A stretch of 64,000 nucleotides of DNA from Rhizobium sp. BK602 (GTDB taxonomy: Bacteria > Pseudomonadota > Alphaproteobacteria > Rhizobiales > Rhizobiaceae), in NCBI RefSeq assembly GCF_014195095.1, contig NZ_JACIBC010000002.1, positions 496,001 through 560,000 of the forward strand, given 5' to 3'. How positions within the stretch are numbered: the stretch's first letter is position 1; each line of letters starts with the position of its first letter. Positions 16,409-23,556 of this stretch are shown here, in pieces. The notes below the pieces were generated by a model. The model was not told the origin of the DNA. It saw only the letters and a list, made by a program, of their open reading frames with translations, and did not search any database. The position numbers and the translations under genes were made by a program.

Positions 16409-16828
16409 ATGCGATTCGTGGTTTACTGCATGATGTTTGTCGGGATGGTGCTGGCGTGGTCAAACCTTGGCGCTACGGAGGCCATACCGCGTTTTTCGAT
16501 CTGCGGCGATGAGCGGCGCGTCAATTGCGTCGTCGACGGCGATACGTTCTGGATGGATGGCGTGAAGATCCGCATCGCCGATATCGATGCTCCAGAAATC
16601 CATCCGGCACGCTGTGCTGGCGAGCAGGATCTCGGCGATGCGGCGACCTTGCGGCTGCAGGATCTACTGAACGACGGTCCATTCGAACTCAGGGCTATCG
16701 ATCGTGATGAAGATCAGTATGGCCGCAAGCTGCGGCTGATCGAGCGCGGGGATCAATCCATTGGCGAGGAGTTGGTGAAGGAAGGCGTCGCGCGGCGCTG
16801 GGAAGGGCGGCGCAGGCCATGGTGTTGA
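16409..16828 (+). CDS. Secreted thermonuclease-family (SNase-like) nuclease
   Basis: ATG at 16409 gives 139 residues; the frame is open upstream from 16376. An N-terminal signal peptide (MRFVVYCMMFVGMVLAWSNL) is followed by an SNase fold with VVDGDTFWMDG, IRIADIDAPEI and QYGRKLRLI. The catalytic residues of staphylococcal nuclease have counterparts R55, E63 and R106, and the metal ligand D60 is present. It should cleave DNA or RNA in the periplasm with calcium. It is the last phage-side gene before the attachment scar and is probably cargo. Confidence 0.82.
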   Translation: MRFVVYCMMFVGMVLAWSNLGATEAIPRFSICGDERRVNCVVDGDTFWMDGVKIRIADIDAPEIHPARCAGEQDLGDAATLRLQDLLNDGPFELRAIDRDEDQYGRKLRLIERGDQSIGEELVKEGVARRWEGRRRPWC

Positions 16829-16910
16829 TCCAAAGGAATTGACCATCTTCACTGTGGTATCTGTATTGACGGCCTCATGCTCTTCATCTAAGGCGAGAAC
16901 AAATCATACA

Positions 16911-16932
16911 GCGGACCGATTGCGGACCGATT
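16911..16932 (+). repeat. Tandem direct repeat near the attachment site
   Basis: The 11-base unit GCGGACCGATT occurs twice in tandem (16911-16921 and 16922-16932). It lies about 80-100 bases inside the phage from the tRNA-Pro scar, where integrase arm-type sites usually lie. The link to integrase is inferred. Confidence 0.5.
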
Positions 16933-16944
16933 GGATGGACAGAA

Positions 16945-16983
16945 CCGGAACAGACAGGGACCACGTGGATTTGTCTGTTCCGG
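16945..16983. repeat. Inverted repeat near the attachment site
   Basis: CCGGAACAGACA (16945-16956) and TGTCTGTTCCGG (16972-16983) are perfect 12-base inverted copies around a 15-base loop that itself contains the palindrome CCACGTGG. There is no T run just after it, so it is a poor intrinsic terminator. It ends 30 bases before the tRNA-Pro scar and may be part of the attachment region. Confidence 0.5.
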
Positions 16984-17012
16984 AAATGCTGGGTTTTCGC
17001 GGAGCCTTCTCC

Positions 17013-17058
17013 GTTCGGGACGTGGGGGTCGAGTGTTCGAATCACTCCACTCCGACCA
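17013..17058 (+). other. Right attachment site: 3' fragment of tRNA-Pro(CGG)
   Basis: The sequence has the tRNA 3' half in order. It has an anticodon loop TTCGGGA (17014-17020, anticodon CGG), the 3' anticodon strand CGTGG, a five-base variable loop GGGTC and a T arm GAGTG-TTCGAAT-CACTC (17031-17047). Acceptor CACTCCG, discriminator A and an encoded CCA (17056-17058) complete it. The upstream bases CTCCG do not pair fully with CGTGG, and no D arm or 5' acceptor strand CGGAGTG is present. It is therefore a truncated copy, as left at one end when a phage integrates into a tRNA. The intact gene should lie left of the window. Confidence 0.75.
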
Positions 17059-17329
17059 GCCTATTCTTCCCGAACCTTCCCCGAAAACTTCAGACTTGCG
17101 GCGGGCTTGCCTGACGGGCGCCAAGTCGTTCATCCGCTTCGCAATATCCTTTTGCGAGAGAGGCCTCTTTCTGTCGTTCGAAGCACCATATACAAGGATG
17201 ATGGTATTGATGCCGCCGACTCGATGGGGCAGGTGGGTGAAGAAGCGGAGCGACGAGATGGGCAGCCTTGCTGAGAGACTGGTCTGGCCGGCCGGAGGGG
17301 GATTGCGGCGTCGAAAGGCAGGCGGCGCG
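17059..17329. other. Non-coding stretch after the attachment site
   Basis: About 270 bases between the tRNA-Pro scar and the pentapeptide-repeat gene. It holds the start of host sequence and possible alternative starts of the next gene (ATG at 17258). I see no RNA gene or clear promoter in it. Confidence 0.4.
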
Positions 17330-18037
17330 ATGTCGGGTCCTTCCGCCTTGGCGCTGGCGGCGGTGTTCCTGCTTGCTTCGGGAGCCGGGCAATCCGCCTT
17401 TGCCGGCGATTGCGGCAATGTGGTCGCTGCACCCGGCCTCGATTGGAGCGGATGCAGCAAGACCAACATCATGCTGCCGGGCAGCGATCTGCACGGCGCC
17501 AACCTGTCCGAAACGCATTTCGACAGCACCGATCTCAGCGACGCCAATCTCACCGGCGCCAATCTGGAAAAGGCAACCCTGGTGCGGGCCTGGCTGAAGA
17601 ATGCGAAGGCGGAAGGGGCGAATTTCGCCAGGATCGAGGCCTATCGCTCCGATTTCAGCAATGCCGTCGCCAATGGCGCCTCCTTCGCCAATGCCGAGCT
17701 GCAGCGGGCCGAATTCAGCGGCGCGCAGCTGGCGAATGCCGATTTTCAGAAGGCCGAGCTCGGTCGTGCCGATTTCGACAAGGCAGTGCTGACGGGCGTC
17801 AATTTCTCCTTTGCCAATCTTTCCCGCGCCACCTTGAGCGGCGCAACCATCCAGGGGCCGGTCACCTTCGGTGGCGCCTTCCTGTATCTGACCCGGATCG
17901 AGGGGGCCGATCTGTCGGCGGCAACCGGACTGGCGCAGACCCAGGTCAATCTTGCCTGCGGCGACAAGTCGACCAAACTGCCCGCGGGATTGCAGGCGCC
18001 CGGTTCCTGGCCTTGCCCGCCGGATGACAAGGACTGA
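17330..18037 (+). CDS. Secreted pentapeptide-repeat protein
   Basis: From ATG at 17330 the protein has 235 residues. A signal peptide (MSGPSALALAAVFLLASGAG) is followed by a run of A(D/N)LXX-type pentapeptides from about residue 50 to 200 (GANLSETHFDSTDLSDANLT, then GANFARIEAYRSDF and more), which form a right-handed quadrilateral helix. It ends in a rhizobial-type tail (GLAQTQVNLACGDKSTKLP). Two other ATGs lie upstream in frame, so the start is uncertain, but only 17330 places the hydrophobic segment at the N-terminus. The role is unknown; it is probably periplasmic. It is the first host gene beyond the scar. Confidence 0.75.
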   Translation: MSGPSALALAAVFLLASGAGQSAFAGDCGNVVAAPGLDWSGCSKTNIMLPGSDLHGANLSETHFDSTDLSDANLTGANLEKATLVRAWLKNAKAEGANFARIEAYRSDFSNAVANGASFANAELQRAEFSGAQLANADFQKAELGRADFDKAVLTGVNFSFANLSRATLSGATIQGPVTFGGAFLYLTRIEGADLSAATGLAQTQVNLACGDKSTKLPAGLQAPGSWPCPPDDKD

Positions 18038-18079
18038 CGGCAAGCCGTTTGAGATGATCCAACCGAAAGGCGATAGCCG

Positions 18080-18577
18080 ATGTTTGAACAACAGACGATC
18101 GCGGCTTCCAGCAAGCCCGAATTCTATCGTGAGCTTTCCGGGCAATTGCAGGCGCTGCTCGATGGCGAGACCGATCCGATCGCCAATGCTGCCAATACCT
18201 CGGCGCTGATCTTCCAGATGTTGCCGGATCTCAACTGGGCCGGCTTCTATTTCCTGCAGTCCGACGACGAACTTGTGCTCGGCCCGTTCCAGGGCAAGCC
18301 GGCCTGCGTGCGCATTGCCGTCGGCCGCGGCGTCTGCGGCACGGCGATCGAAAAGGAGCAATCGATCCTTGTCGAGGACGTGCATGCCTTTCCCGGTCAT
18401 ATTGCCTGTGACGCCGCGTCCCGCTCGGAATTGGTCGTGCCGCTGTTCCGTGACGGATATGTTTTCGGTGTGATCGATCTCGACAGCCCGCTTCCGGGCC
18501 GCTTCGACGGCGACGACCAGACCGGTATCGAGGCACTCTCGGCGATTTACACCAGCGCCTGCGATTGGGACGAGTGA
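18080..18577 (+). CDS. msrC: Free methionine-(R)-sulfoxide reductase (fRMsr, GAF fold)
   Basis: A 165-residue GAF-domain protein that reduces free methionine-R-sulfoxide with thioredoxin. The three catalytic Cys are C76 (GKPACVRI), C86 (GRGVCGTA) and C110 (GHIACDAASRSE). Their spacing of 10 and 24 residues is the same as in E. coli fRMsr (84, 94, 118). The core SELVVPLFRDGYVFGVIDLDSP is typical. It precedes msrB and msrA in the same direction, forming a methionine repair cluster, though a gap of about 190 bases separates it from msrB. Confidence 0.9.
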   Translation: MFEQQTIAASSKPEFYRELSGQLQALLDGETDPIANAANTSALIFQMLPDLNWAGFYFLQSDDELVLGPFQGKPACVRIAVGRGVCGTAIEKEQSILVEDVHAFPGHIACDAASRSELVVPLFRDGYVFGVIDLDSPLPGRFDGDDQTGIEALSAIYTSACDWDE

Positions 18578-18764
18578 TAGCCGGCCGTCTTGCCGCGCCT
18601 CATGCCGCCCATGCGATATGGCAAAGCGGCTCTCCGATACCTATATTCCCGTCGCAAGCACTCCCGCGACGCTGATCGAGCTTAACCTCTGTAACGATTT
18701 CCAGCATTCTCCCGTAATGGCTGGTAAAGCTTGAGGCATGCGTCCAAGAGCAAGGCGAACAAGA

Positions 18765-19214
18765 ATGCGAAATTACAGCAAGACCTCCGAGGCCATCGCC
18801 AAGCTGTCGCCGGAACAGTACCGCGTGACGCAGCAAAGCGGCACGGAGCGTCCAGGCACGGGCGAATATCTTTATAACAAGCAGCCCGGCATCTATGTCG
18901 ACATCGTATCGGGTGAACCGCTGTTCGCCTCATCCGACAAGTTCGATTCCGGCTGCGGCTGGCCGAGCTTCACCAAGCCGATCGAGACCGCCAACGTCAG
19001 CGAGCTCACCGATCTGTCGCACGGCATGTTGCGCACCGAGGTCCGTTCGGCGCATGGCGACAGCCATCTTGGCCATGTCTTCCCGGACGGGCCGATCGAC
19101 CGCGGCGGTCTGCGCTATTGCATCAACTCCGCCTCCCTTCGCTTCGTGCATCGCGATCGCATGGAAGCCGAAGGCTACGGCGCCTATCTCGACCAAGTGG
19201 AGGATATAAGATGA
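18765..19214 (+). CDS. msrB: Peptide-methionine (R)-S-oxide reductase MsrB
   Basis: Two ATGs (18738 and 18765) are in frame; the second fits the family N-terminus ([20 protein letters not shown]). The 149-residue product contains the MsrB signature: [20 protein letters not shown] and the catalytic Cys in [11 protein letters not shown]. The zinc-binding CxxC pairs of some MsrBs are absent, placing it in the zinc-free subclass. It repairs oxidised protein methionine. The stop overlaps msrA (ATGA). Confidence 0.93.
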   Translation: MRNYSKTSEAIAKLSPEQYRVTQQSGTERPGTGEYLYNKQPGIYVDIVSGEPLFASSDKFDSGCGWPSFTKPIETANVSELTDLSHGMLRTEVRSAHGDSHLGHVFPDGPIDRGGLRYCINSASLRFVHRDRMEAEGYGAYLDQVEDIR

Positions 19215-19738
19215 CTACGGAACGTGCAGTTCTCGCCGGCGGTTGTTTCTGGGGCATGCAGGACCTCATCCGCCGCTACAAGGGCGTCATCTCGACCCGC
19301 GTCGGCTATACCGGCGGCGATGTCGCCAACGCCACCTATCGCAATCACGGCACCCATGCGGAAGCGATCGAGATCGTCTTCGATCCCGAGAAGATCAGCT
19401 ATCGCGATCTCTTGGAATTCTTCTTCCAGATCCACGATCCGAGCACGCGCAACCGCCAGGGCAACGATGTCGGCACGAGCTACCGCTCGGCGATCTTCTA
19501 TACCAGCGACGAGCAGAAGCGGGTCGCTCTCGACACGATCGCCGATGTCGACGCTTCCGGTCTCTGGCCGGGCAAGGTTGTGACCGAAGTGGTGCCGGTG
19601 GGCGATTTCTGGCAGGCCGAGCCCGAGCATCAGGATTATCTGGAGCGCATTCCGAACGGCTATACCTGCCACTTCGTCCGGCCCGGCTGGAAGCTGCCGG
19701 TACGGCAAGCCGATACGACGCAGCGCGCGGCGTCCTGA
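19211..19738 (+). CDS. msrA: Peptide-methionine (S)-S-oxide reductase MsrA
   Basis: ATG at 19211 overlaps the msrB stop and gives 175 residues. The active-site GGCFWG has its Cys at residue 12. The core contains [22 protein letters not shown] and the substrate-binding [11 protein letters not shown] motif. It reduces S-sulfoxides, complementing MsrB. The stop overlaps the next start (TGATG), so the three genes are translated in a coupled manner. Confidence 0.94.
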   Translation: MTTERAVLAGGCFWGMQDLIRRYKGVISTRVGYTGGDVANATYRNHGTHAEAIEIVFDPEKISYRDLLEFFFQIHDPSTRNRQGNDVGTSYRSAIFYTSDEQKRVALDTIADVDASGLWPGKVVTEVVPVGDFWQAEPEHQDYLERIPNGYTCHFVRPGWKLPVRQADTTQRAAS

Positions 19739-20151
19739 TGACGGGAACGGCCGCAAGCGAGCGGCTGCGGCACTATCTCGGCACATGGGAGGTCAGGCGG
19801 ACGATCCTCGACCGTCTCAACCATTGCCGCATCCTCTTCGAGGGGCAGGCGTTCGTGACGCCTGTCCAGTTCGAGGAACACGGCGACACCACGAGCGGCC
19901 CAATGACGCTGAGGAGCAGCCGCACCTATCGGCTAGGCTCCGAGGCGGAGCGCCTGACCGTTTATTTTCCCGATCTCAGCGAATTCATCCGCATTGGCGG
20001 CGGCGCATCGCAGCAGGTCATCCATCAATGCGGCCCGGATCTTTATCGGGGTCGCCTTTTCTTTCGTGGACCGGACGCCTGGGCTGAGATGTGGCATGTG
20101 CACGGTCCTCGAAAGCACTATGTGAGCCTTGCCCATTATCGGCGGGTCTAG
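19738..20151 (+). CDS. DUF6314-like protein coupled to msrA
   Basis: ATG at 19738 overlaps the msrA stop. The 137-residue product (RLRHYLGTWEVRRTILDRLN start) has the pattern of DUF6314: a beta-rich, lipocalin-like fold with many Thr and Arg, ending in DAWAEMWHVHGPRKHYVSLAHYRR. It has no signal peptide. The coupling to msrA suggests a link with oxidative repair, but I know of no demonstrated function. The 3' end overlaps the convergent LysR gene by 134 bases, which is unusual. Confidence 0.62.
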   Translation: MTGTAASERLRHYLGTWEVRRTILDRLNHCRILFEGQAFVTPVQFEEHGDTTSGPMTLRSSRTYRLGSEAERLTVYFPDLSEFIRIGGGASQQVIHQCGPDLYRGRLFFRGPDAWAEMWHVHGPRKHYVSLAHYRRV

Positions 20152-21040
20152 CCTCGCAGGGGGCGGGATGCGAGGCGGAGAATGCCTGTGCTTCCTTCTG
20201 CAGCCATTCGCAGAACAATGTGGATTTCCGATTTCGGCGAGCCCGCCGTAGCGCGACGTAGTGATGGCCGCTGTCGATGAAGCCCAGCGGGGCGGTCAGA
20301 CGACCGAAACGGATATCGTCGGTCACATAGGGCCACGGTGTCACGCAGACGCCCAAGCCGGCGCTTGCCGCCTCCAGCATGAAATAGAAGTGCTCGTATT
20401 CCACCCGTGTTCCGGCTTCGACCGGTACACCTGACCGCGACAGCCAGTCGCCCCAGGCGCGAAGGCGGGTTCTGGTGTGAAGCTGCGGAATGCCGGCGAA
20501 ATTCTCCACGACGGCTTTTGCGAGGGAAGGGGCGAGAACCGGACCCGTCTGTTCGGGAAACAGTGCGATCACCTCCGCGCCTTCCGGCCAAGGTGCCGTG
20601 CCGACGCGGATCGCGACATCGAACCCGTCGCGGGTAAAGTCGACCGGGCGCGACGATGCCGTCAACCGGACTTCGATATTCGGGTATTCCGCCTGGAACC
20701 GGTAGAGCCGCGGGATCAACCAACGCATGGTGAAGGTGCCGGGGCAGGAGACATCGAGCGATCCATCTTCGGCATCGGCGACCGATCGTACCGACATATC
20801 GATCTGATCGAAGGCGGAGCTCAAGCCCGACAGCAAGGTCGAACCCGCCTCCGTCAGCCGCAGTCTGTTCTTAGGCCCCTCGAACAGCGGAACACCCAGC
20901 ACATCCTCGAGATGCTGGATCTGGCGACTGACGGCACTGTGCGTCACATTCAGCTCGTCGGCTGCCAGGGTCATCCGTCCGTGCCGGCCAGCGGCTTCGA
21001 AAGCACGCAATGCGTTGAGGGAGGGGATGCGGCGAGCCAT
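20018..21040 (-). CDS. LysR-family regulator (GcvA-like) with a C-terminal extension
   Basis: ATG at 21040 gives 340 residues. The N-terminal HTH is clear (MARRIPSLNALRAFEAAGRH, AVSRQIQHLEDVLGVPLFEG), followed by a substrate-binding domain of the GcvA type (WLIPRLYRFQAEYPNIEVRL, EYEHFYFMLEAASAGLGVCV). Most such proteins end near FCEWLQKEAQAF, at about residue 295. Here about 45 further polar residues run antisense through the 3' end of the DUF6314-like gene, perhaps through loss of the original stop. It is divergent from the methyltransferase gene and may control it. Confidence 0.82.
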   Translation of the reverse strand: MARRIPSLNALRAFEAAGRHGRMTLAADELNVTHSAVSRQIQHLEDVLGVPLFEGPKNRLRLTEAGSTLLSGLSSAFDQIDMSVRSVADAEDGSLDVSCPGTFTMRWLIPRLYRFQAEYPNIEVRLTASSRPVDFTRDGFDVAIRVGTAPWPEGAEVIALFPEQTGPVLAPSLAKAVVENFAGIPQLHTRTRLRAWGDWLSRSGVPVEAGTRVEYEHFYFMLEAASAGLGVCVTPWPYVTDDIRFGRLTAPLGFIDSGHHYVALRRARRNRKSTLFCEWLQKEAQAFSASHPAPCEARPADNGQGSHSAFEDRAHATSQPRRPVHERKGDPDKDPGRIDG

Positions 21041-21246
21041 GTGAGTTTTCCGAACAATCCTTGTTCGATCATATCGATTTTCTTCCTGTCTGCCATGATG
21101 TTTTCTCCCGCCGTTGGAAGAGATTTTCCCTTGGAGGGAACAATGAAGTGCGGGATGCGGCAGCGTTTCCGGCGATGGCGAAGCCATGTCCGAACCGGGC
21201 AATGGGCGCTGTCCGGTGCCGCAAGACAGAGAGGACGAAGACCCCG

Positions 21247-22029
21247 ATGACCAAAAGACACAAAGACGGCAGCGCCGGCGACGCGAATTACGGCGTGATC
21301 GGCACGAACTATACGAGCTACCGCCAACCCGATCCGCAGATTGCCGCGTTTATCCGCGCTGCATTGGGTGAGGCTCGCAGCGTCCTCAATGTCGGCGCGG
21401 GTGCCGGCTCCTACGAGCCCATCGATCGCGAGATCACGGCAGTCGAGCCATCGGCGTCGATGCGGGCACAGCGGCCGGCGCATCTGCCTGCCGCTATCGA
21501 CGGCACCGCCGAAAGGCTTCCTTTCGCGGATGACAGTTTCGATGCCAGCATGGCGACCTTCACCGTGCATCAATGGTCCGATCTTGCAGGTGGTCTTGCG
21601 GAAATGCGGCGGGTGACGCGCGGACCCGTACTGATCCTCACCTGCGATCCGATGGAGTTGGATCGGTTTTGGCTGGTTGACTATGCGCCGGAGGCGATCG
21701 CGGTGGAGGCGCGCCGCTATCCGCAACTGGCGACCATCCGCGATGGGCTGGGCGGTCATGCGGAGATCATTCCCGTTCCGATCCCGTTGAATTGTACGGA
21801 CGGCTTCAGCGAAGCCTATTACGGGCGTCCGGAGCGCCTGCTGGAGCCGGGCGCACGCCTTGCCAATTCGGCCTGGAGTTTCGTCGATCCCTCCGTCGGC
21901 GACCGCTTCGTTGCCGAGCTGAGCCGGGATATCGAGGACGGCGCATGGGATGCCAAACACGGGCATTTGCGGACGCAACCGGCATTCGAGGGGTCGCTGC
22001 GGCTGATCGTCGGCCGCGGCAAGTCATGA
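21247..22029 (+). CDS. Class I SAM-dependent methyltransferase
   Basis: ATG at 21247 follows AGAGGA by nine bases; the frame is open upstream. The 260-residue protein shows the methyltransferase fold: VLNVGAGAGSYEP (motif I, SAM binding), AVEPSASM (motif II), AERLPFADDSFDASMATFTVHQWSD (motifs III-IV) and LAEMRRVTRGPVLILT. The substrate is not known; similar proteins are annotated as UbiE/COQ5-like. It is divergent from the LysR gene. Confidence 0.82.
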   Translation: MTKRHKDGSAGDANYGVIGTNYTSYRQPDPQIAAFIRAALGEARSVLNVGAGAGSYEPIDREITAVEPSASMRAQRPAHLPAAIDGTAERLPFADDSFDASMATFTVHQWSDLAGGLAEMRRVTRGPVLILTCDPMELDRFWLVDYAPEAIAVEARRYPQLATIRDGLGGHAEIIPVPIPLNCTDGFSEAYYGRPERLLEPGARLANSAWSFVDPSVGDRFVAELSRDIEDGAWDAKHGHLRTQPAFEGSLRLIVGRGKS

Positions 22030-22099
22030 TCCAGGCGAGGATAAGGCCCTGAGATCGTTCACAGGCGCGTGGCCTGTGAACGATCGATGACCGGCAGCG

Positions 22100-23164
22100 T
22101 TATTGGCGAGACGTTCGGCGTCTTGCCTGAACCGCCTCGGCCAAGGTTTCCAGCGTCCGTACGGATGTCGGCCAGTCGATGCAGCCGTCGGTGATGCTCT
22201 GGCCATAGACCAGCGCCTTGCCGGGAACGAGGTCCTGGCGGCCGCCGACGATATTGCTTTCCATCATCATGCCCTTGATGCGACGGTCGCCGGCGGCGAC
22301 CTGCTCGGCGACGGCGCTGACCACCGCCGGCTGGTTTTCCGGGTTCTTGTTGCTGTTGGCGTGGCTGGCATCGATGATGATCTGCGGATCGAGCCCGAGC
22401 TTGGCGGCCTGCTCCGACACGGCCTGCACGCTCGCGGCATCGTAATTGGGCTGCTTGCCGCCGCGCAGGATGATATGGCCGTCGTCATTGCCGCGCGTCG
22501 AGGCGATCGCGGCAAGGCCTTCCTTGGTGACGGCGGGGAAATGATGCGGCTGCGAGGCCGCCAGGATCGCATCGAGCGCGATCCGCGTATCGCCGTTCGT
22601 GCCGTTCTTGAAGCCGATCGGGCAGGAGAGGCCGGAGGCCAGTTCGCGATGCACCTGGCTCTCGGTCGTCCTCGCGCCGATGGCACCCCAGGCCACCAGG
22701 TCGGCGATGTATTGCGGCGTGATGGTATCGAGGAATTCGCAGCCGGCCGGCAGCCCGATCTCGTTGACGTCGGCCAGAAGGCGTCTGGCAAGGCGCAAGC
22801 CTTCCTCGATACGGTAGCTGCCGTCCAGATGCGGGTCGTTGATCAGGCCCTTCCATCCGACGGTGGTCCTTGGCTTCTCGAAATAGACGCGCATGATGAT
22901 TTCCAGCTCGCCGGCGAAGCGGTCGCGCTGTTCCTTCAGCCGGGCGGCATAATCATGTGCTGCGACCGGATCATGGATGGAGCAGGGGCCGATGACGACG
23001 ATCAGGCGATCATCGGCACCATGCAGGATGTTGTGCACGGCCTTGCGCGCCTCCGTCACGGTGGCGGTGACGGCCTCATCCCTCGGGATCTCGTCTATGA
23101 TGCGGGCAGGCGGCGTAAGCGCGGTAATCTCGACAATGCGCAGGTCGTCGGTGGAATTCAACAC
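22100..23164 (-). CDS. aroG: 3-deoxy-7-phosphoheptulonate (DAHP) synthase, class I
   Basis: A 354-residue enzyme that condenses phosphoenolpyruvate and erythrose 4-phosphate, the first step to aromatic amino acids. Signatures are RLIVVIGPCSIHD, VYFEKPRTTVGWKGLINDP, LPAGCEFLD and LRGGKQPNYDA, all typical of the AroF/G/H type, whose length it matches. It stands alone behind a leader with a Phe/Tyr-rich peptide and an attenuator hairpin (23200-23335). Expression therefore probably falls when Phe and Tyr are plentiful. Feedback residues cannot be judged by eye. Confidence 0.95.
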   Translation of the reverse strand: MLNSTDDLRIVEITALTPPARIIDEIPRDEAVTATVTEARKAVHNILHGADDRLIVVIGPCSIHDPVAAHDYAARLKEQRDRFAGELEIIMRVYFEKPRTTVGWKGLINDPHLDGSYRIEEGLRLARRLLADVNEIGLPAGCEFLDTITPQYIADLVAWGAIGARTTESQVHRELASGLSCPIGFKNGTNGDTRIALDAILAASQPHHFPAVTKEGLAAIASTRGNDDGHIILRGGKQPNYDAASVQAVSEQAAKLGLDPQIIIDASHANSNKNPENQPAVVSAVAEQVAAGDRRIKGMMMESNIVGGRQDLVPGKALVYGQSITDGCIDWPTSVRTLETLAEAVQARRRTSRQ

Positions 23165-23199
23165 GGTATCTGTTCCTTTTGGGGTCGTACCGTGGCGAC

Positions 23200-23229
23200 A
23201 AAAAAAGCCGCCAGGTAGGACTAGCGGCT
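23200..23229 (-). terminator. Attenuator terminator in the aroG leader
   Basis: Reading leftward, AGCCGC (23229-23224) and GCGGCT (23211-23206) form a hairpin followed directly by seven T (23206-23200). It lies between the leader peptide stop and aroG, with the aroG ATG about 36 bases further on. The 5' arm CCGCT can also pair with AGCGG in the leader coding region, an antitermination option. Confidence 0.75.
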
Positions 23230-23260
23230 GTTCGGGTCTTTGATGTTGCGTCAGTTTTAT

Positions 23261-23335
23261 CTACGCACAGGCCCGCCTCCGCTGAGAGCAGCGGTACGAA
23301 TAAAATCGCGAGGCGTTTGCGTAGGTGAACGACAT
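23261..23335 (-). CDS. aroG leader peptide (24 residues, Phe/Tyr-rich)
   Basis: A 25-codon frame (ATG at 23335, TAG at 23263-23261) lies upstream of the attenuator. Five of 24 residues are Phe or Tyr (Phe3, Tyr5, Phe11, Tyr12, Tyr14), four of them within RFYSY and the codons before it. The sequence after the aromatic codons holds CCGCTG-CTCT-CAGCGG, a hairpin inside the frame. Ribosomes stalled at Phe/Tyr codons would mask its first arm and free CAGCGG to pair with the terminator's 5' arm. This is the classic logic of amino-acid attenuation. The ribosome binding site is weak (AGAGAC). Confidence 0.65.
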   Translation of the reverse strand: MSFTYANASRFYSYRCSQRRRACA

Positions 23336-23450
23336 GCGGTGTCTCTACGACAAAAAATCAGGCTTGTCGATGCCGTTGATGGGTTGCGGAGCCATCATGA
23401 TGAAGCTCCGCCCTGTCTTTCGGCCCAAGCCTGGTTTCGAGGCGGATGCC

Positions 23451-23520
23451 AAAAAAGACGAACCCCGGATCGGAAGGATTGGCCCGCTTCGCTGGAAGCC
23501 GGGCCAACCCCCATCCGATC
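23451..23520 (-). terminator. Strong terminator behind the porin gene
   Basis: Leftward, GATCGGA ... TTGGCCCG, a loop, CGGGCCAA ... TCCGATC form a long stem (23520-23468) in two segments, followed by a run of six T (23456-23451). It separates the porin from the aroG leader. Confidence 0.75.
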
Positions 23521-23556
23521 AGGGGTCAAGTCAGATCAGATCTCGAAAACGAGGTC

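Noticed and set aside
16945..16983. Intrinsic terminator for the nuclease gene
   Set aside because: The stem is perfect, but no T run follows directly; an attachment-region role seems more likely.
17013..17058. A complete tRNA-Pro gene
   Set aside because: The 5' acceptor strand and D arm are absent and the anticodon stem mismatches at its 5' strand, so only a 3' fragment is present.
16839..17114. A frame across the attachment region
   Set aside because: It runs through the repeats and the tRNA fragment and its product has no family or codon bias.
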